Shown here: positions 50,637 to 58,173 of the stretch, in pieces | How the letters are laid out: each line of letters begins with the position of its first letter | Numbering within the stretch: the first letter of the stretch is position 1 | NCBI RefSeq assembly: GCF_020103725.1 | Contig: NZ_JAHXBG010000007.1 | Coordinates: 186,001-250,000 of the forward strand | Source: Hyalangium gracile | GTDB taxonomy: Bacteria; Myxococcota; Myxococcia; Myxococcales; Myxococcaceae | Direction of reading: 5' to 3' | Length of the DNA: 64,000 nt | Translations under genes and position numbers: made by a program | Notes under the pieces: model-generated | Database searches by the model: none | Seen by the model: only the letters and a program-made list of their open reading frames with translations | Told to the model about the DNA's origin: nothing

Positions 50637-51686
50637 CTAGAGAACCTCGGCGCGGAGATCCGGGAAGACCTTGCCCACCTTGCCGAGCAGGTAGTCGCCA
50701 TAGGTGCCACGAAAGGCGTGGACGCTCTGCCCATCCCAGCGCTCGGCCTGATCATCGACGCCCGCCTCCGCGAGGACAGCGGCGTCGACCGGACGCACCT
50801 CGGCGGTCCAGCTCGGGTCGAAGAAGAACGGCAGGGACAGGCGGTCGCGCCCGGCGCGGTTCCGCACCCGGTGAGGCGTCGAGCGGTAGAGTCCGCGAGT
50901 CATCCGGTCGAGCATGTCGCCGATGTTGCACACGAACGAGCCCGGCACGGGTGCCGCTTCGATCCAGCGCACCTGCCCGCCCGCCCGGGACTTGACCTGG
51001 AGGCCGCCGGCCTCGTCCTGCTTGAGGATGGTGAGCACGCCATAGTCCGTGTGCTCGCCGACGCCCCAGACGGGCTGCCCGTCCTCGGCCAGCTCGGGGC
51101 CGGGTGGGTAGTTGAAGATGCGAAAGAGCACGAGCGGATCGCCGGTGTAGCGCGCGGCGAAGTAGTGCTCGTCGAGGCCCAGGCTGAGCGCGATCCCTCG
51201 CATGAGCGAGTGCCCGAGCTGGGTGAGCGCGGCCATGTACTCGAGGACCGCGTCGCCCAGCCCGGCCGGCTCACGCGGAAAGAGGTTGGGGCCATGGAGC
51301 GGCGTCCCGGCACGGACGAGCGGGTGCCCGGGGTCGAGCTGGGCGCCGAAGTAGAGGCCCTCCTTGCGATCGGGGCGGCCAGAGGTCAGCTCACCGCCGA
51401 CGGGGAAGTACCCACGCCACGCGCGCCCGCCCAGCGCCATGCGGATGGCCATCTTCTCCTCGAGCGGGATCGAGAAGAACTGGCGGCTCAGCGCCTCGAG
51501 GCGTGCCTGGAGCCCGGCATCGACGCCGTGGCCGACGACATAGAAGAAGCCGCTCTCGCGACAGGCCGCGCCGATCTGGGCGGCGACCTCGCGGCGCGCG
51601 GCCAGGCTCGACGAAGGATCGACGAGCGCCTGGACATCCAGGATCGGGACGTGATCGAACCCATCTCCAACGGGCACGGCAGCCAT
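50637..51686 (-). CDS. Isopenicillin N synthase-family 2-oxoglutarate/Fe(II) oxygenase
   Basis: A 349-residue oxygenase. The N-terminal DIOX_N region is visible (VPILDVQALVDPSS, ACRESGFFYVVGHGVD). The iron site is GEHTDYGVLTIL (HxD) and STPHRVRNRAGRDRLSLPFFFDP (distal His plus the RxS 2-oxoglutarate clamp). It is probably a hydroxylase, desaturase or ethylene-forming-type enzyme of small-molecule metabolism; substrate unknown. A GAGGAGC site lies before the ATG. It is upstream of the flavin-oxidase-type gene. Closely related genes are common in bacteria without beta-lactam pathways, so no antibiotic link is implied. Confidence 0.9.
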   Translation of the reverse strand: MAAVPVGDGFDHVPILDVQALVDPSSSLAARREVAAQIGAACRESGFFYVVGHGVDAGLQARLEALSRQFFSIPLEEKMAIRMALGGRAWRGYFPVGGELTSGRPDRKEGLYFGAQLDPGHPLVRAGTPLHGPNLFPREPAGLGDAVLEYMAALTQLGHSLMRGIALSLGLDEHYFAARYTGDPLVLFRIFNYPPGPELAEDGQPVWGVGEHTDYGVLTILKQDEAGGLQVKSRAGGQVRWIEAAPVPGSFVCNIGDMLDRMTRGLYRSTPHRVRNRAGRDRLSLPFFFDPSWTAEVRPVDAAVLAEAGVDDQAERWDGQSVHAFRGTYGDYLLGKVGKVFPDLRAEVL

Positions 51687-51738
51687 GCGGGAAGCTCCTC
51701 GAGGACCGGGAGTATAGGCGGGAGCGCGCCGCTGCTCC

Positions 51739-52419
51739 TCAGAAGCGACCCGTGAGGCCTCCGAGGACTCCTCCTCCCGGCGTCACGCTGAACACCGGAA
51801 TCATCTGGAGATCCGAGCCGGCCTTCAGGGCCACCCGCGGCTCATCTCCCCGCCAGGAGTGGGAGACCTCATAGCCGATGATCGATCCAATGGCGGCCAG
51901 CGGCGGCATGAGGATGATCCCCGTGTAGCCGGCGAAGGCGGCGACCACCATCCCGACGCCCGTGCCCGCGAATGCCCCCAGCACGGTGGGGAGGAGCGAG
52001 CCCTGCCCGTTGAAGAGGGAGCCCACCCCGTACACGGTCATGGAGGAGAGGGCCACGGTCCCGAGCAGCGTAGGGCCGGCGATCAGGACGAACTCCTCGT
52101 CATCGCAGACGTCATCGAACGCGTTGCAGTCGCTCAGCGCGCTGCCTCCCAGGAACCCCAGGACGGCTCCGGCCGTCCCCGTCGCTGTCCCCAGCACGGA
52201 GCCGAGCAGGAGCCGAGGCACGAAGAGGTCCGCCCCCTTTCTCCGCCGGGGGATGAGCTCTCCCTGGGCCGGAGGCGTCTCCGACTCCGGAGGAGCGGTG
52301 ACGAGCGGGGGCGTCGAGGAACGCTCGGGTGAGGCCACGGGAGCATCCGACGTCTGGGCGAGCCCCTGGAGCGGCAGGATCATCAGGAGCGCGAGAGCGA
52401 TTCGGGGCGGGAGGTACAT
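51739..52419 (-). CDS. Unrecognised exported glycine-rich membrane protein
   Basis: A 226-residue protein with a signal peptide (LALLMILPLQGLAQ, cleavage near residue 22) and a proline/threonine-rich stretch. The body consists of glycine/alanine-rich hydrophobic segments (LLLGSVLGTATGTAGAVLGFLGGSAL, TVLGAFAGTGVGMVVAAFAGYTG, MPPLAAIGSIIGYEVSHSW). A central acidic cysteine pair is present (SDCNAFDDVCDDEEF). The end (IPVFSVTPGGGVLGGLTGRF) has a terminal aromatic residue as in outer membrane proteins. No family was recognised. It may sit in the outer membrane; similar glycine-zipper proteins are common in myxobacteria. Confidence 0.75.
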   Translation of the reverse strand: MYLPPRIALALLMILPLQGLAQTSDAPVASPERSSTPPLVTAPPESETPPAQGELIPRRRKGADLFVPRLLLGSVLGTATGTAGAVLGFLGGSALSDCNAFDDVCDDEEFVLIAGPTLLGTVALSSMTVYGVGSLFNGQGSLLPTVLGAFAGTGVGMVVAAFAGYTGIILMPPLAAIGSIIGYEVSHSWRGDEPRVALKAGSDLQMIPVFSVTPGGGVLGGLTGRF

Positions 52420-52591
52420 GTCCCGATGCTACTGGCAGTGACTCCGCCCCACACGGTCGGCGCTTCCCTCACTCCAGCAGCCAGGTGGGGCGGTCTGGAC
52501 CCAGGTGGTTTTTCGTAGGCTTCAAGCAACTCCTTCTCACCTCTTACGACAATGAGCTCAAAGCCTTCGCGCACTTTCTTGGGAGTTGATC

Positions 52592-53407
52592 TTGAGCACC
52601 TACTCGGTCCGTCGCGGTGACACCCTGAGCTCGCTGGCCAAGCGGTTTGGCACCACGGTTTCGTCGCTGGCCAAGGCCAACAACATCAAGAACGTGAACC
52701 TGATCCGCGTCGGCCAGAAGCTGACCTTCAAGGATGGGTTCGATCGCCCGACCACGCGTCCCTCTACCCGTCCCGCGGGCGGCACGACCCAGTCGGGCGG
52801 CGCGGCGCGTCCCGGTGGCACGACGGGCACCGGTGGCACGCAGAGCTCGGCCCCGGTGGGCGGTCCCGCTCCGGTTGGCAACGGCAAGGGCGTGACGGTG
52901 GAGCAGCTGCGCAAGATCATGCCGAGCCTCTCGCAGGCGAAGGCCGAGCAGTACCTGCCGCACATCAACGCCGCCATGCAGGAGGCGGGCATCACCACCA
53001 AGAAGCAGCAGGCGGCGTTCCTGGCCCAGCTCGGTCACGAGAGCGGCGGGCTGCGCTACATGGAGGAGATCGCCTCGGGCGCCGCGTACGAGGGCCGTCG
53101 GGACCTGGGCAACACGCAGCCGGGCGACGGCACGCGCTTCAAGGGCCGCGGCCCCATCCAGCTGACGGGCCGCGCCAACTACCGCGCCGCGGGCAAGGCG
53201 CTGGGCCTCGACCTGGAGAACAACCCGCGGCTGGCCGCGGACCCGTCCGTGGGCTTCCGCACCGCCGCCTGGTTCTGGAACAGCCGCAACCTGAACTCGC
53301 TGGCCGAGGCGGGTAACTTCCGCGAGGTCACCCGCCGCATCAACGGCGGCTACAACGGCCTGGCGGATCGCGAGGCCTACTACCAGCGCGCGCTGAACGC
53401 CCTGTAG
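52592..53407 (+). CDS. LysM domain plus GH19 chitinase/endolysin-like enzyme
   Basis: A 271-residue protein. It starts directly with a LysM domain (STYSVRRGDTLSSLAKRFG to KLTFKDG) that binds glycans with N-acetylglucosamine. A Thr/Gly/Pro linker (residues about 55-95) leads to a GH19-type lysozyme/chitinase domain: AFLAQLGHESGGLRYMEE with the catalytic glutamate, then FKGRGPIQLTGRANYRAAG, and AAWFWNSRNLNSLAE. It likely cuts peptidoglycan or chitin. No signal peptide is visible, so export would need another route or a phage-type release. The TTG at 52592 is placed by GGGAG six bases upstream; no ATG fits. Phage endolysins have the same layout. Confidence 0.87.
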   Translation: MSTYSVRRGDTLSSLAKRFGTTVSSLAKANNIKNVNLIRVGQKLTFKDGFDRPTTRPSTRPAGGTTQSGGAARPGGTTGTGGTQSSAPVGGPAPVGNGKGVTVEQLRKIMPSLSQAKAEQYLPHINAAMQEAGITTKKQQAAFLAQLGHESGGLRYMEEIASGAAYEGRRDLGNTQPGDGTRFKGRGPIQLTGRANYRAAGKALGLDLENNPRLAADPSVGFRTAAWFWNSRNLNSLAEAGNFREVTRRINGGYNGLADREAYYQRALNAL

Positions 53408-53652
53408 TCAGCGGGCTATTAGCGCAGCGGGACCTTGCAGCAGGATGGTCTCGTCCAGCTGCTCCGCGGGCAGGAGCTCCTCCTGGGGCCCGTCCGCGGA
53501 GCTGGCTGTTGGAGATGTAGACGAAGTGAAGCCCCGCCGAGGTAGAAGCGGACGATACGTCCGCGCCCTCGGTCGTTCTGGACGCGGCTCGAGCGGCTCT
53601 TCGCCAGCGTGGCGCTCGTGATCGCCACCCTTCAGCGCGTCTCGAGATGGGC
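53408..53652. other. Gene-free stretch with short coding-like fragments
   Basis: Between the LysM-GH19 stop and the cysteine-rich lipoprotein stop, the minus strand carries two short overlapping frames. One starts MAITSATLAKSRSSRVQNDRG and the other ends GPQEELLPAEQLDETILLQG. They look like parts of one former gene separated by a frameshift, but no family could be named and the fragments are too short to prove it. Confidence 0.3.
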
Positions 53653-54030
53653 TCAGTACCCGCAGCTCCACTCGGGCGGCGGGCACGCCATGCACCAGCC
53701 GTTGACCTGGGGGCCCAGCATGCACGCCCCGCCGCAGATCTCGAGCACCGTCCCGGTGGGCACGTGGATGTAATAGCCGGGCCCGTCGACTTCGATCTGG
53801 CAGTTGATGAAGGCCAGCTCGCCGCAGGTGCTCTCCTTCTTGCACCTCCCGGAATCGAGTCCCTCCCGCACCCACTCGGCGCTCCGCGAGTAGTTCTCGC
53901 GGTACTGATGGTCCTGCATCAGCTCCGTGGCGGACGTGGCCTCTTTCGTCTGGCCCCCACAGCCCAGCAGCAGCGCCCCCGCGGCCAGGCATCCAACGAC
54001 CGGGATGTTCCACCCGTGAGCTCGAGACAT
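53653..54030 (-). CDS. Small cysteine-rich lipoprotein
   Basis: A 125-residue exported protein. The N-terminus has the lipobox ALLLGCGGQ, with the lipidated cysteine near residue 22. The mature part has eight further cysteines (SGRCKKESTCGE, INCQIEV, EICGGACMLG, GWCMACPPPEWSCGY) that likely form disulfides. Such small disulfide-rich lipoproteins are frequent in myxobacteria; the function is not known. GGGAGGA lies just before the ATG at 54030, which makes this start secure over the long upstream extension of the frame. Confidence 0.8.
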   Translation of the reverse strand: MSRAHGWNIPVVGCLAAGALLLGCGGQTKEATSATELMQDHQYRENYSRSAEWVREGLDSGRCKKESTCGELAFINCQIEVDGPGYYIHVPTGTVLEICGGACMLGPQVNGWCMACPPPEWSCGY

Positions 54031-54145
54031 GTCGTCCTCCCATGAAGGCTGGCGGCCCTGTAGGCCTTCGCTCGACCGACTGCAACATGCGGACCAGGAC
54101 TCGGGTGGAGCGAGCGTGAGGTGCGGACCGGAGCCGGGCTCAGAA

Positions 54146-54158
54146 TTTCGTAACGAAA
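54146..54158. promoter_or_regulatory. Palindrome upstream of the gene at 54210
   Basis: TTTCGT-A-ACGAAA, a perfect 6-bp inverted repeat in an A/T-rich patch, lies 52 bases upstream of the start of the gene at 54210 and 116 bases upstream of the start of the divergent lipoprotein gene. It could be an operator for either gene. The binding protein is unknown. Confidence 0.45.
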
Positions 54159-54209
54159 AAGTGGGATAGTCTGGGACCCGAGGAGTGCTCACCCGGAGGA
54201 GTTCGCGGC

Positions 54210-54887
54210 ATGGCGGATGGTTTCGAGTCAGCAAAAGGCCCACGCGCCGCCAGCCCCGCGCAGCCCCAGGCCCAGATCGATGCCGCCCTCCGTTTGGCGG
54301 GCGTGTCCGACGCGGAGCGCGCTCGCATCGCCGCGCACCTCAAGAGCCTGAGCGGCGCCGACCTCCAGCGCGAGCTCCTCCTGCTCCAGCAGGTGCTGGC
54401 GACCCCCAACGCGCGAGCCGCCATCGGCACCTACGATCGAGTGCTCGGCATGTCGAAGGAGAGCCCTCGGGCCGCGCAGCGGTTGCCGCCGGAGCTCCGC
54501 CATGCGTTGGTCAAGGGCGTGGCGGACCCGCGCACCACGACGACCACCGGGCACGAGGGCATCCTGGTGCAGGCTCAGGCGGAGCTGGCTGCTCGGACGC
54601 TGCTGCACATGCCGCAGGCGCAGTTCGAGCAGGCGAAGCTCCTGCTGTCCCGGGCAGGGCAGGGCGGAGCGCACGGGCTCAACGAGGCGCGGGCGGATGC
54701 CGGGGCCGAGCGCGCCTTCATCCTCAAGTTCATCGCCCAGCGCAGCGAGCGGCTGCGAGCCAACCCCGCGGACGCGGCCACCGGCGGCTCGGACACCGAG
54801 GCCAGCCGGACGATGGATGAGATCTCCGGCATGGCCGACGACATGCGCGCCATGAGCCGCACGCAGCTCATCCGCGTGAACTCGTGA
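54210..54887 (+). CDS. Unrecognised helical protein, possibly a domain of a larger family
   Basis: A 225-residue soluble protein without signal peptide. It is almost fully alpha-helical: QAQIDAALRLAGVSDAERAR, LSGADLQRELLLLQQVLATP, LPPELRHALVKGVADPRT, AERAFILKFIAQRSERLRANP, and the last helix MDEISGMADDMRAMSRTQLIRVNS. I have a weak memory of similar helical N-terminal regions in larger myxobacterial proteins that continue into a cysteine-peptidase-like domain. If so, this copy ends where that domain would begin. A GGAGGAG site 8 bases before the ATG supports the start. A palindrome at 54146-54158 lies in its upstream region. Function unknown. Confidence 0.72.
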   Translation: MADGFESAKGPRAASPAQPQAQIDAALRLAGVSDAERARIAAHLKSLSGADLQRELLLLQQVLATPNARAAIGTYDRVLGMSKESPRAAQRLPPELRHALVKGVADPRTTTTTGHEGILVQAQAELAARTLLHMPQAQFEQAKLLLSRAGQGGAHGLNEARADAGAERAFILKFIAQRSERLRANPADAATGGSDTEASRTMDEISGMADDMRAMSRTQLIRVNS

Positions 54888-54932
54888 CGAGCGGATGAGC
54901 GCCAGGCGCCTCGACGCGCGGAGCTCATCGTC

Positions 54933-55442
54933 CTACTCCGACCGCTGGAGGACTCCGCAGGCGATGCGGTCTCCGGAGTTGCCTGACGGATCGGTCACCT
55001 GATCATCGGGGAGGGCGTGGATGACGAGCGCGGTGCCGTCCGCATCGAAGACCGAGAGCGGGCCATCGCTGAGCGTCACCCGATCCGTCGTCATCGTGGT
55101 GGCGGCCCTGCCGCTCGGGTCCACTTCCAGGTTGGGGAGATCCCCGGCATGCGCGCCGTTGGGTGACTCCAGCCCGTGCTGCTTGTCCCGCGGGTTGAAG
55201 TGAGCTCCCGCGCTGGTGAAGGCCGGCCCCTCGCACTTGCCCACCTCATGGAAGTGGATTCCGTGCTGGCCTGGCGCGAGCCCCGTGGCTGCGATCTGGA
55301 GCTCCACCTCGTCTCCCTTCTCCACGAGCGTCACCGTTCCGATGCTCTCACCGCTCGCGTTCATCAGAGTGGTCGTGGCGCGCGGCCCGTTGCCGCAAGC
55401 CGCCAGTGCCAGTCCGCCTGCCAGCCAGATCATCTTCCGCAT
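54933..55442 (-). CDS. sodC: Cu/Zn superoxide dismutase, lipoprotein form
   Basis: A 169-residue exported enzyme that converts superoxide to oxygen and hydrogen peroxide outside the cytoplasm. The metal sites are visible: HGIHFHEVGKCEG (copper His-x-His and the first disulfide cysteine), GAHFNPRDKQHGLE and NGAHAGDLPN (bridging and zinc ligands), then ALVIHALPDDQ (last copper His). The end GNSGDRIACGVLQ has the second cysteine and the active-site arginine. The signal has the lipobox ALAACGNG near residue 15. GGGAGGA precedes the ATG at 55442. It is divergent from the iron-uptake receptor gene. Confidence 0.94.
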   Translation of the reverse strand: MRKMIWLAGGLALAACGNGPRATTTLMNASGESIGTVTLVEKGDEVELQIAATGLAPGQHGIHFHEVGKCEGPAFTSAGAHFNPRDKQHGLESPNGAHAGDLPNLEVDPSGRAATTMTTDRVTLSDGPLSVFDADGTALVIHALPDDQVTDPSGNSGDRIACGVLQRSE

Positions 55443-55658
55443 GTGTAGTCCTCCCGATCGCTGGCCACTGTAGGGAGGCGGCGGGAGCCATGACGGGGCA
55501 CATCGCTCCCCTGGAGCCCGGTCAACACTCCGCGTGTCGGCCATGGGGCAGAACCCGCTCCGCGCTACCGCCCTTATTCAGTGGACTCACTTCATCGTGG
55601 AGGACGCCCGGAGGCTTGATCGGCTCGAGTCGATCGTTGAAAGTCACGAGCGACCCTT

Positions 55659-55677
55659 GATAATGATTTTCAATATC
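55659..55677 (+). promoter_or_regulatory. Fur-box-like site upstream of the TonB-dependent receptor
   Basis: The 19-mer GATAATGATTTTCAATATC matches the Fur consensus GATAATGATAATCATTATC at 16 of 19 positions. It lies 27 bases upstream of the receptor ATG at 55704, where binding of iron-loaded Fur would block transcription. A second such site at 61610-61628 closes the cassette at its other end. Confidence 0.82.
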
Positions 55678-55703
55678 AAGAGTCGTTTCGACCTGGACCG
55701 TGG

Positions 55704-58163
55704 ATGTTCTCGCCTCGCCCTTCGTTTGCCCTGCTTCTGACGCTCCTCCTGCCGGTGGTCTCCCTCGCAGCCGCCGAGCCGGTGGTGGAGCCCCCTCGTC
55801 GAATCGACACCGTCGAAGTCCCATACCCGGCGGAGGCGCTCGCGGCGCGCCGGGAGGGCGAAGTCGTTCTCCTGCTCACCATCGACGAGAAGGGGAGCGT
55901 TACCGCCTCGGAGATCGCCAGGTCTGGAGAGGCGGCGTTCGACGAGGCGGCCCGGTCCGCGAGCCTCACCTTCCGCTTTGAACCCGCTCGGGTGGACGGC
56001 GCGCCCGTGGCGTGTCGGATCGAGTTCGTCCAGCGCTTCCAGCTCGCTCCTGAGACACCCGCCCCTCCAGAGCCCGTCCCCTCCAGGCCGGATGACGCGG
56101 CCGCCACCGCTCCACCCAAGGAAGAGAAGGTGACGGAGACCACCGTCCGTGCCCACTCGGAGGCGGAGCGCAAGCGCCAGTCCGCGGAGGTGGTGAAGGT
56201 GGTGGAGATCCGACGCGCCAGGGAGCAGTCCGCGGATCTCGGTCAGGTGCTCGCGCAGCAGGAAGGAGTGTCGGTTCGCCGGACCGGGGGCCTGGGCAGC
56301 ACCGCGCGCTTTGCCCTCAACGGGCTCACCGACGATCAGGTTCGCTTCTTCATCGACGGCCTTCCGCTCGAGCTCTCGGGCTATTCCTTTGGCGTCGCCA
56401 ACGTGCCGGTGAACTTCGTGGATCGGATCGAGCTCTACCGTGGCGTCGTGCCAGCCCGGTACGAAGCCGATGCCCTCGGCGGGGCCGTCAACCTCGTCAG
56501 CGCCCCCTTGCGAGAGGGCGCCCACGGAGCCCTGTCTCTGCAGGGCGGCTCATTCGGTACCTGGCGCCTCACCCTGGCCGGCAGCTACCAGCCCGAGCCG
56601 AGTGGCTTCTTCGTCAAGGCACACCTGTTCGCGGACACCTCCCTTAACGACTACCGCGTCGACGTCGAGACCGCAGACGAGCAGGGTCAGGTGCTTCCCG
56701 CCTCGGTCAAGCGCTTCCATGACGGCTACCGAGCCGTGGGCGGTGGCCTCGACGTGGGGCTGGAGTCCCTCGGCTGGGCGGACCGGCTGGTCTTCCGGGC
56801 GTTCGGCTCCGGCCATGACAAGGAGCTGCAGCACAACCTGGTGATGCGCGGCACGCCTTATGGAGAGGCCTCCTATGGCGTCACCACCGCTGGCGGCCAG
56901 CTCCTCTACGACAAGGCCTTCACCGAAGCGCTGCGCCTGGATGCGGTCGTCGGGTACGGCTGGCAGGCCACGGACTTCGCCGACGTCTCGCGCTGGGTGT
57001 ACGACTGGTTCGGCCAGCAGGTCCGCGAGAGGGCCCTGCCCGGAGAGATCAACGAGCAGGCGACGGATCAAACCCTCTGGCAGCACGCCCTCTACAGCCG
57101 GGTCCACGCCGAGTGGGTCTTCGCCGACGCCCAGAAGCTTCGGCTCTCCATCGCCCCTTCCCAGACCTGGCGCACCGGCGAGGATCGGCTCTCCACTCCC
57201 GAGGAGGATGTCCTCGCGGCGGAGCGGACGCTCTTCACCTCCGTGCTCGGCCTCGAATACGAGGTGGAGCTCTTCGACGACACGCTCCAGGTCATCCTCT
57301 TCGGCAAGGACTACCGCTACGCGGCCCGGGCCCAGGAGCTCGCCGAGGGTGGTGGCTTTCGGCGCAAGGACCGCGACCTGCAGCGCTTCGGGGGCGGGCT
57401 GGCCATGCGCGTGCGCCTGGGCGAGCCGCTCTACCTCAAGGCGAGCTACGAGCGGGCCACGCGCTTTCCCCGCGTGGACGAGCTGTTCGGCAACGGCGTG
57501 CTGATCCACGAGAACCTCGATCTGGCGCCCGAGGGGAGCCACAACCTCAACCTCGGGATCGCCACCTCGCCGCTGCGCTCGGGGCTCGGCACCTTCCGCG
57601 CGGAGCTCAACGGCTTCGCCCGCCTGCTCAGCAACCAGATCATCCTGCTGGGCGATGCTCGCGAGTCGAGCTACCAGAACGTCTTCGGGGCCCATGCGCT
57701 CGGCGTCGAGGCCTCCGCGGGCTGGAGCTCCGCCGGCCGCCTCTTCCACGTCGACGCGAACACCACCCTGCAGGATCTGCGCAATACCTCGGGGGAGGGG
57801 ACCTTCGGTGCGTTCGAGGGCGACCGGCTCCCGAATCGCCCGTGGCTCTTCGTCAACGGCTCGGTCCGGATGACGCTGCGTGGGCTCGTCGCGGAGCAGG
57901 ACGAGCTGTCGCCCTTCTGGAACACCCGCTATATCCGCACGTTCTTCCGGTACTGGCAGAGCGTGGGGGCCGGAGAGACGAAGGACGTGATTCCGAACCA
58001 GTTCGTCCAGTCCGCCGGCGTCAGCTATCGCCTGACGCGAGAGAAGACCACGGTGGGCCTCACGGCGGAGCTGGAGAACCTGGGCAACGCGAGGAACTTC
58101 GACTTCTACGGAGTCCAGAGGCCAGGCAGGGCTGCCTGGCTCAAGGGGACCTTCGAATACTGA
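55704..58163 (+). CDS. TonB-dependent siderophore receptor with N-terminal TonB-like domain
   Basis: An 819-residue outer membrane receptor for ferric complexes. A signal peptide (LLLTLLLPVVSLAAA) is followed by a domain like the C-terminus of TonB itself (VEVPYPAEALAARREGEVVLLLTIDEKGSV, residues about 35-110). A proline linker and a TonB-box-like region come next. The plug starts near residue 150 (VLAQQEGVSVRRTGGLGSTARF, FFIDGLPLELSGYSFG, RIELYRGVVPARYEADALGGAVN) and the 22-stranded barrel ends in GTFEY with a terminal aromatic residue. Receptors of this form occur with myxochelin genes (MxcH), but no siderophore synthesis genes are present here. It is controlled by a Fur-box-like site. The lipoprotein gene on the other strand converges with it, leaving 10 bases between stops. 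Confidence 0.9.
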   Translation: MFSPRPSFALLLTLLLPVVSLAAAEPVVEPPRRIDTVEVPYPAEALAARREGEVVLLLTIDEKGSVTASEIARSGEAAFDEAARSASLTFRFEPARVDGAPVACRIEFVQRFQLAPETPAPPEPVPSRPDDAAATAPPKEEKVTETTVRAHSEAERKRQSAEVVKVVEIRRAREQSADLGQVLAQQEGVSVRRTGGLGSTARFALNGLTDDQVRFFIDGLPLELSGYSFGVANVPVNFVDRIELYRGVVPARYEADALGGAVNLVSAPLREGAHGALSLQGGSFGTWRLTLAGSYQPEPSGFFVKAHLFADTSLNDYRVDVETADEQGQVLPASVKRFHDGYRAVGGGLDVGLESLGWADRLVFRAFGSGHDKELQHNLVMRGTPYGEASYGVTTAGGQLLYDKAFTEALRLDAVVGYGWQATDFADVSRWVYDWFGQQVRERALPGEINEQATDQTLWQHALYSRVHAEWVFADAQKLRLSIAPSQTWRTGEDRLSTPEEDVLAAERTLFTSVLGLEYEVELFDDTLQVILFGKDYRYAARAQELAEGGGFRRKDRDLQRFGGGLAMRVRLGEPLYLKASYERATRFPRVDELFGNGVLIHENLDLAPEGSHNLNLGIATSPLRSGLGTFRAELNGFARLLSNQIILLGDARESSYQNVFGAHALGVEASAGWSSAGRLFHVDANTTLQDLRNTSGEGTFGAFEGDRLPNRPWLFVNGSVRMTLRGLVAEQDELSPFWNTRYIRTFFRYWQSVGAGETKDVIPNQFVQSAGVSYRLTREKTTVGLTAELENLGNARNFDFYGVQRPGRAAWLKGTFEY

Positions 58164-58173
58164 AGCGCGCTCG

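Noticed and set aside
58164-58173. Short symmetric bases between convergent iron-cassette genes as a terminator
   Set aside because: The gap is only 10 bases and the possible stem (CGCT/AGCG) is too short to call.
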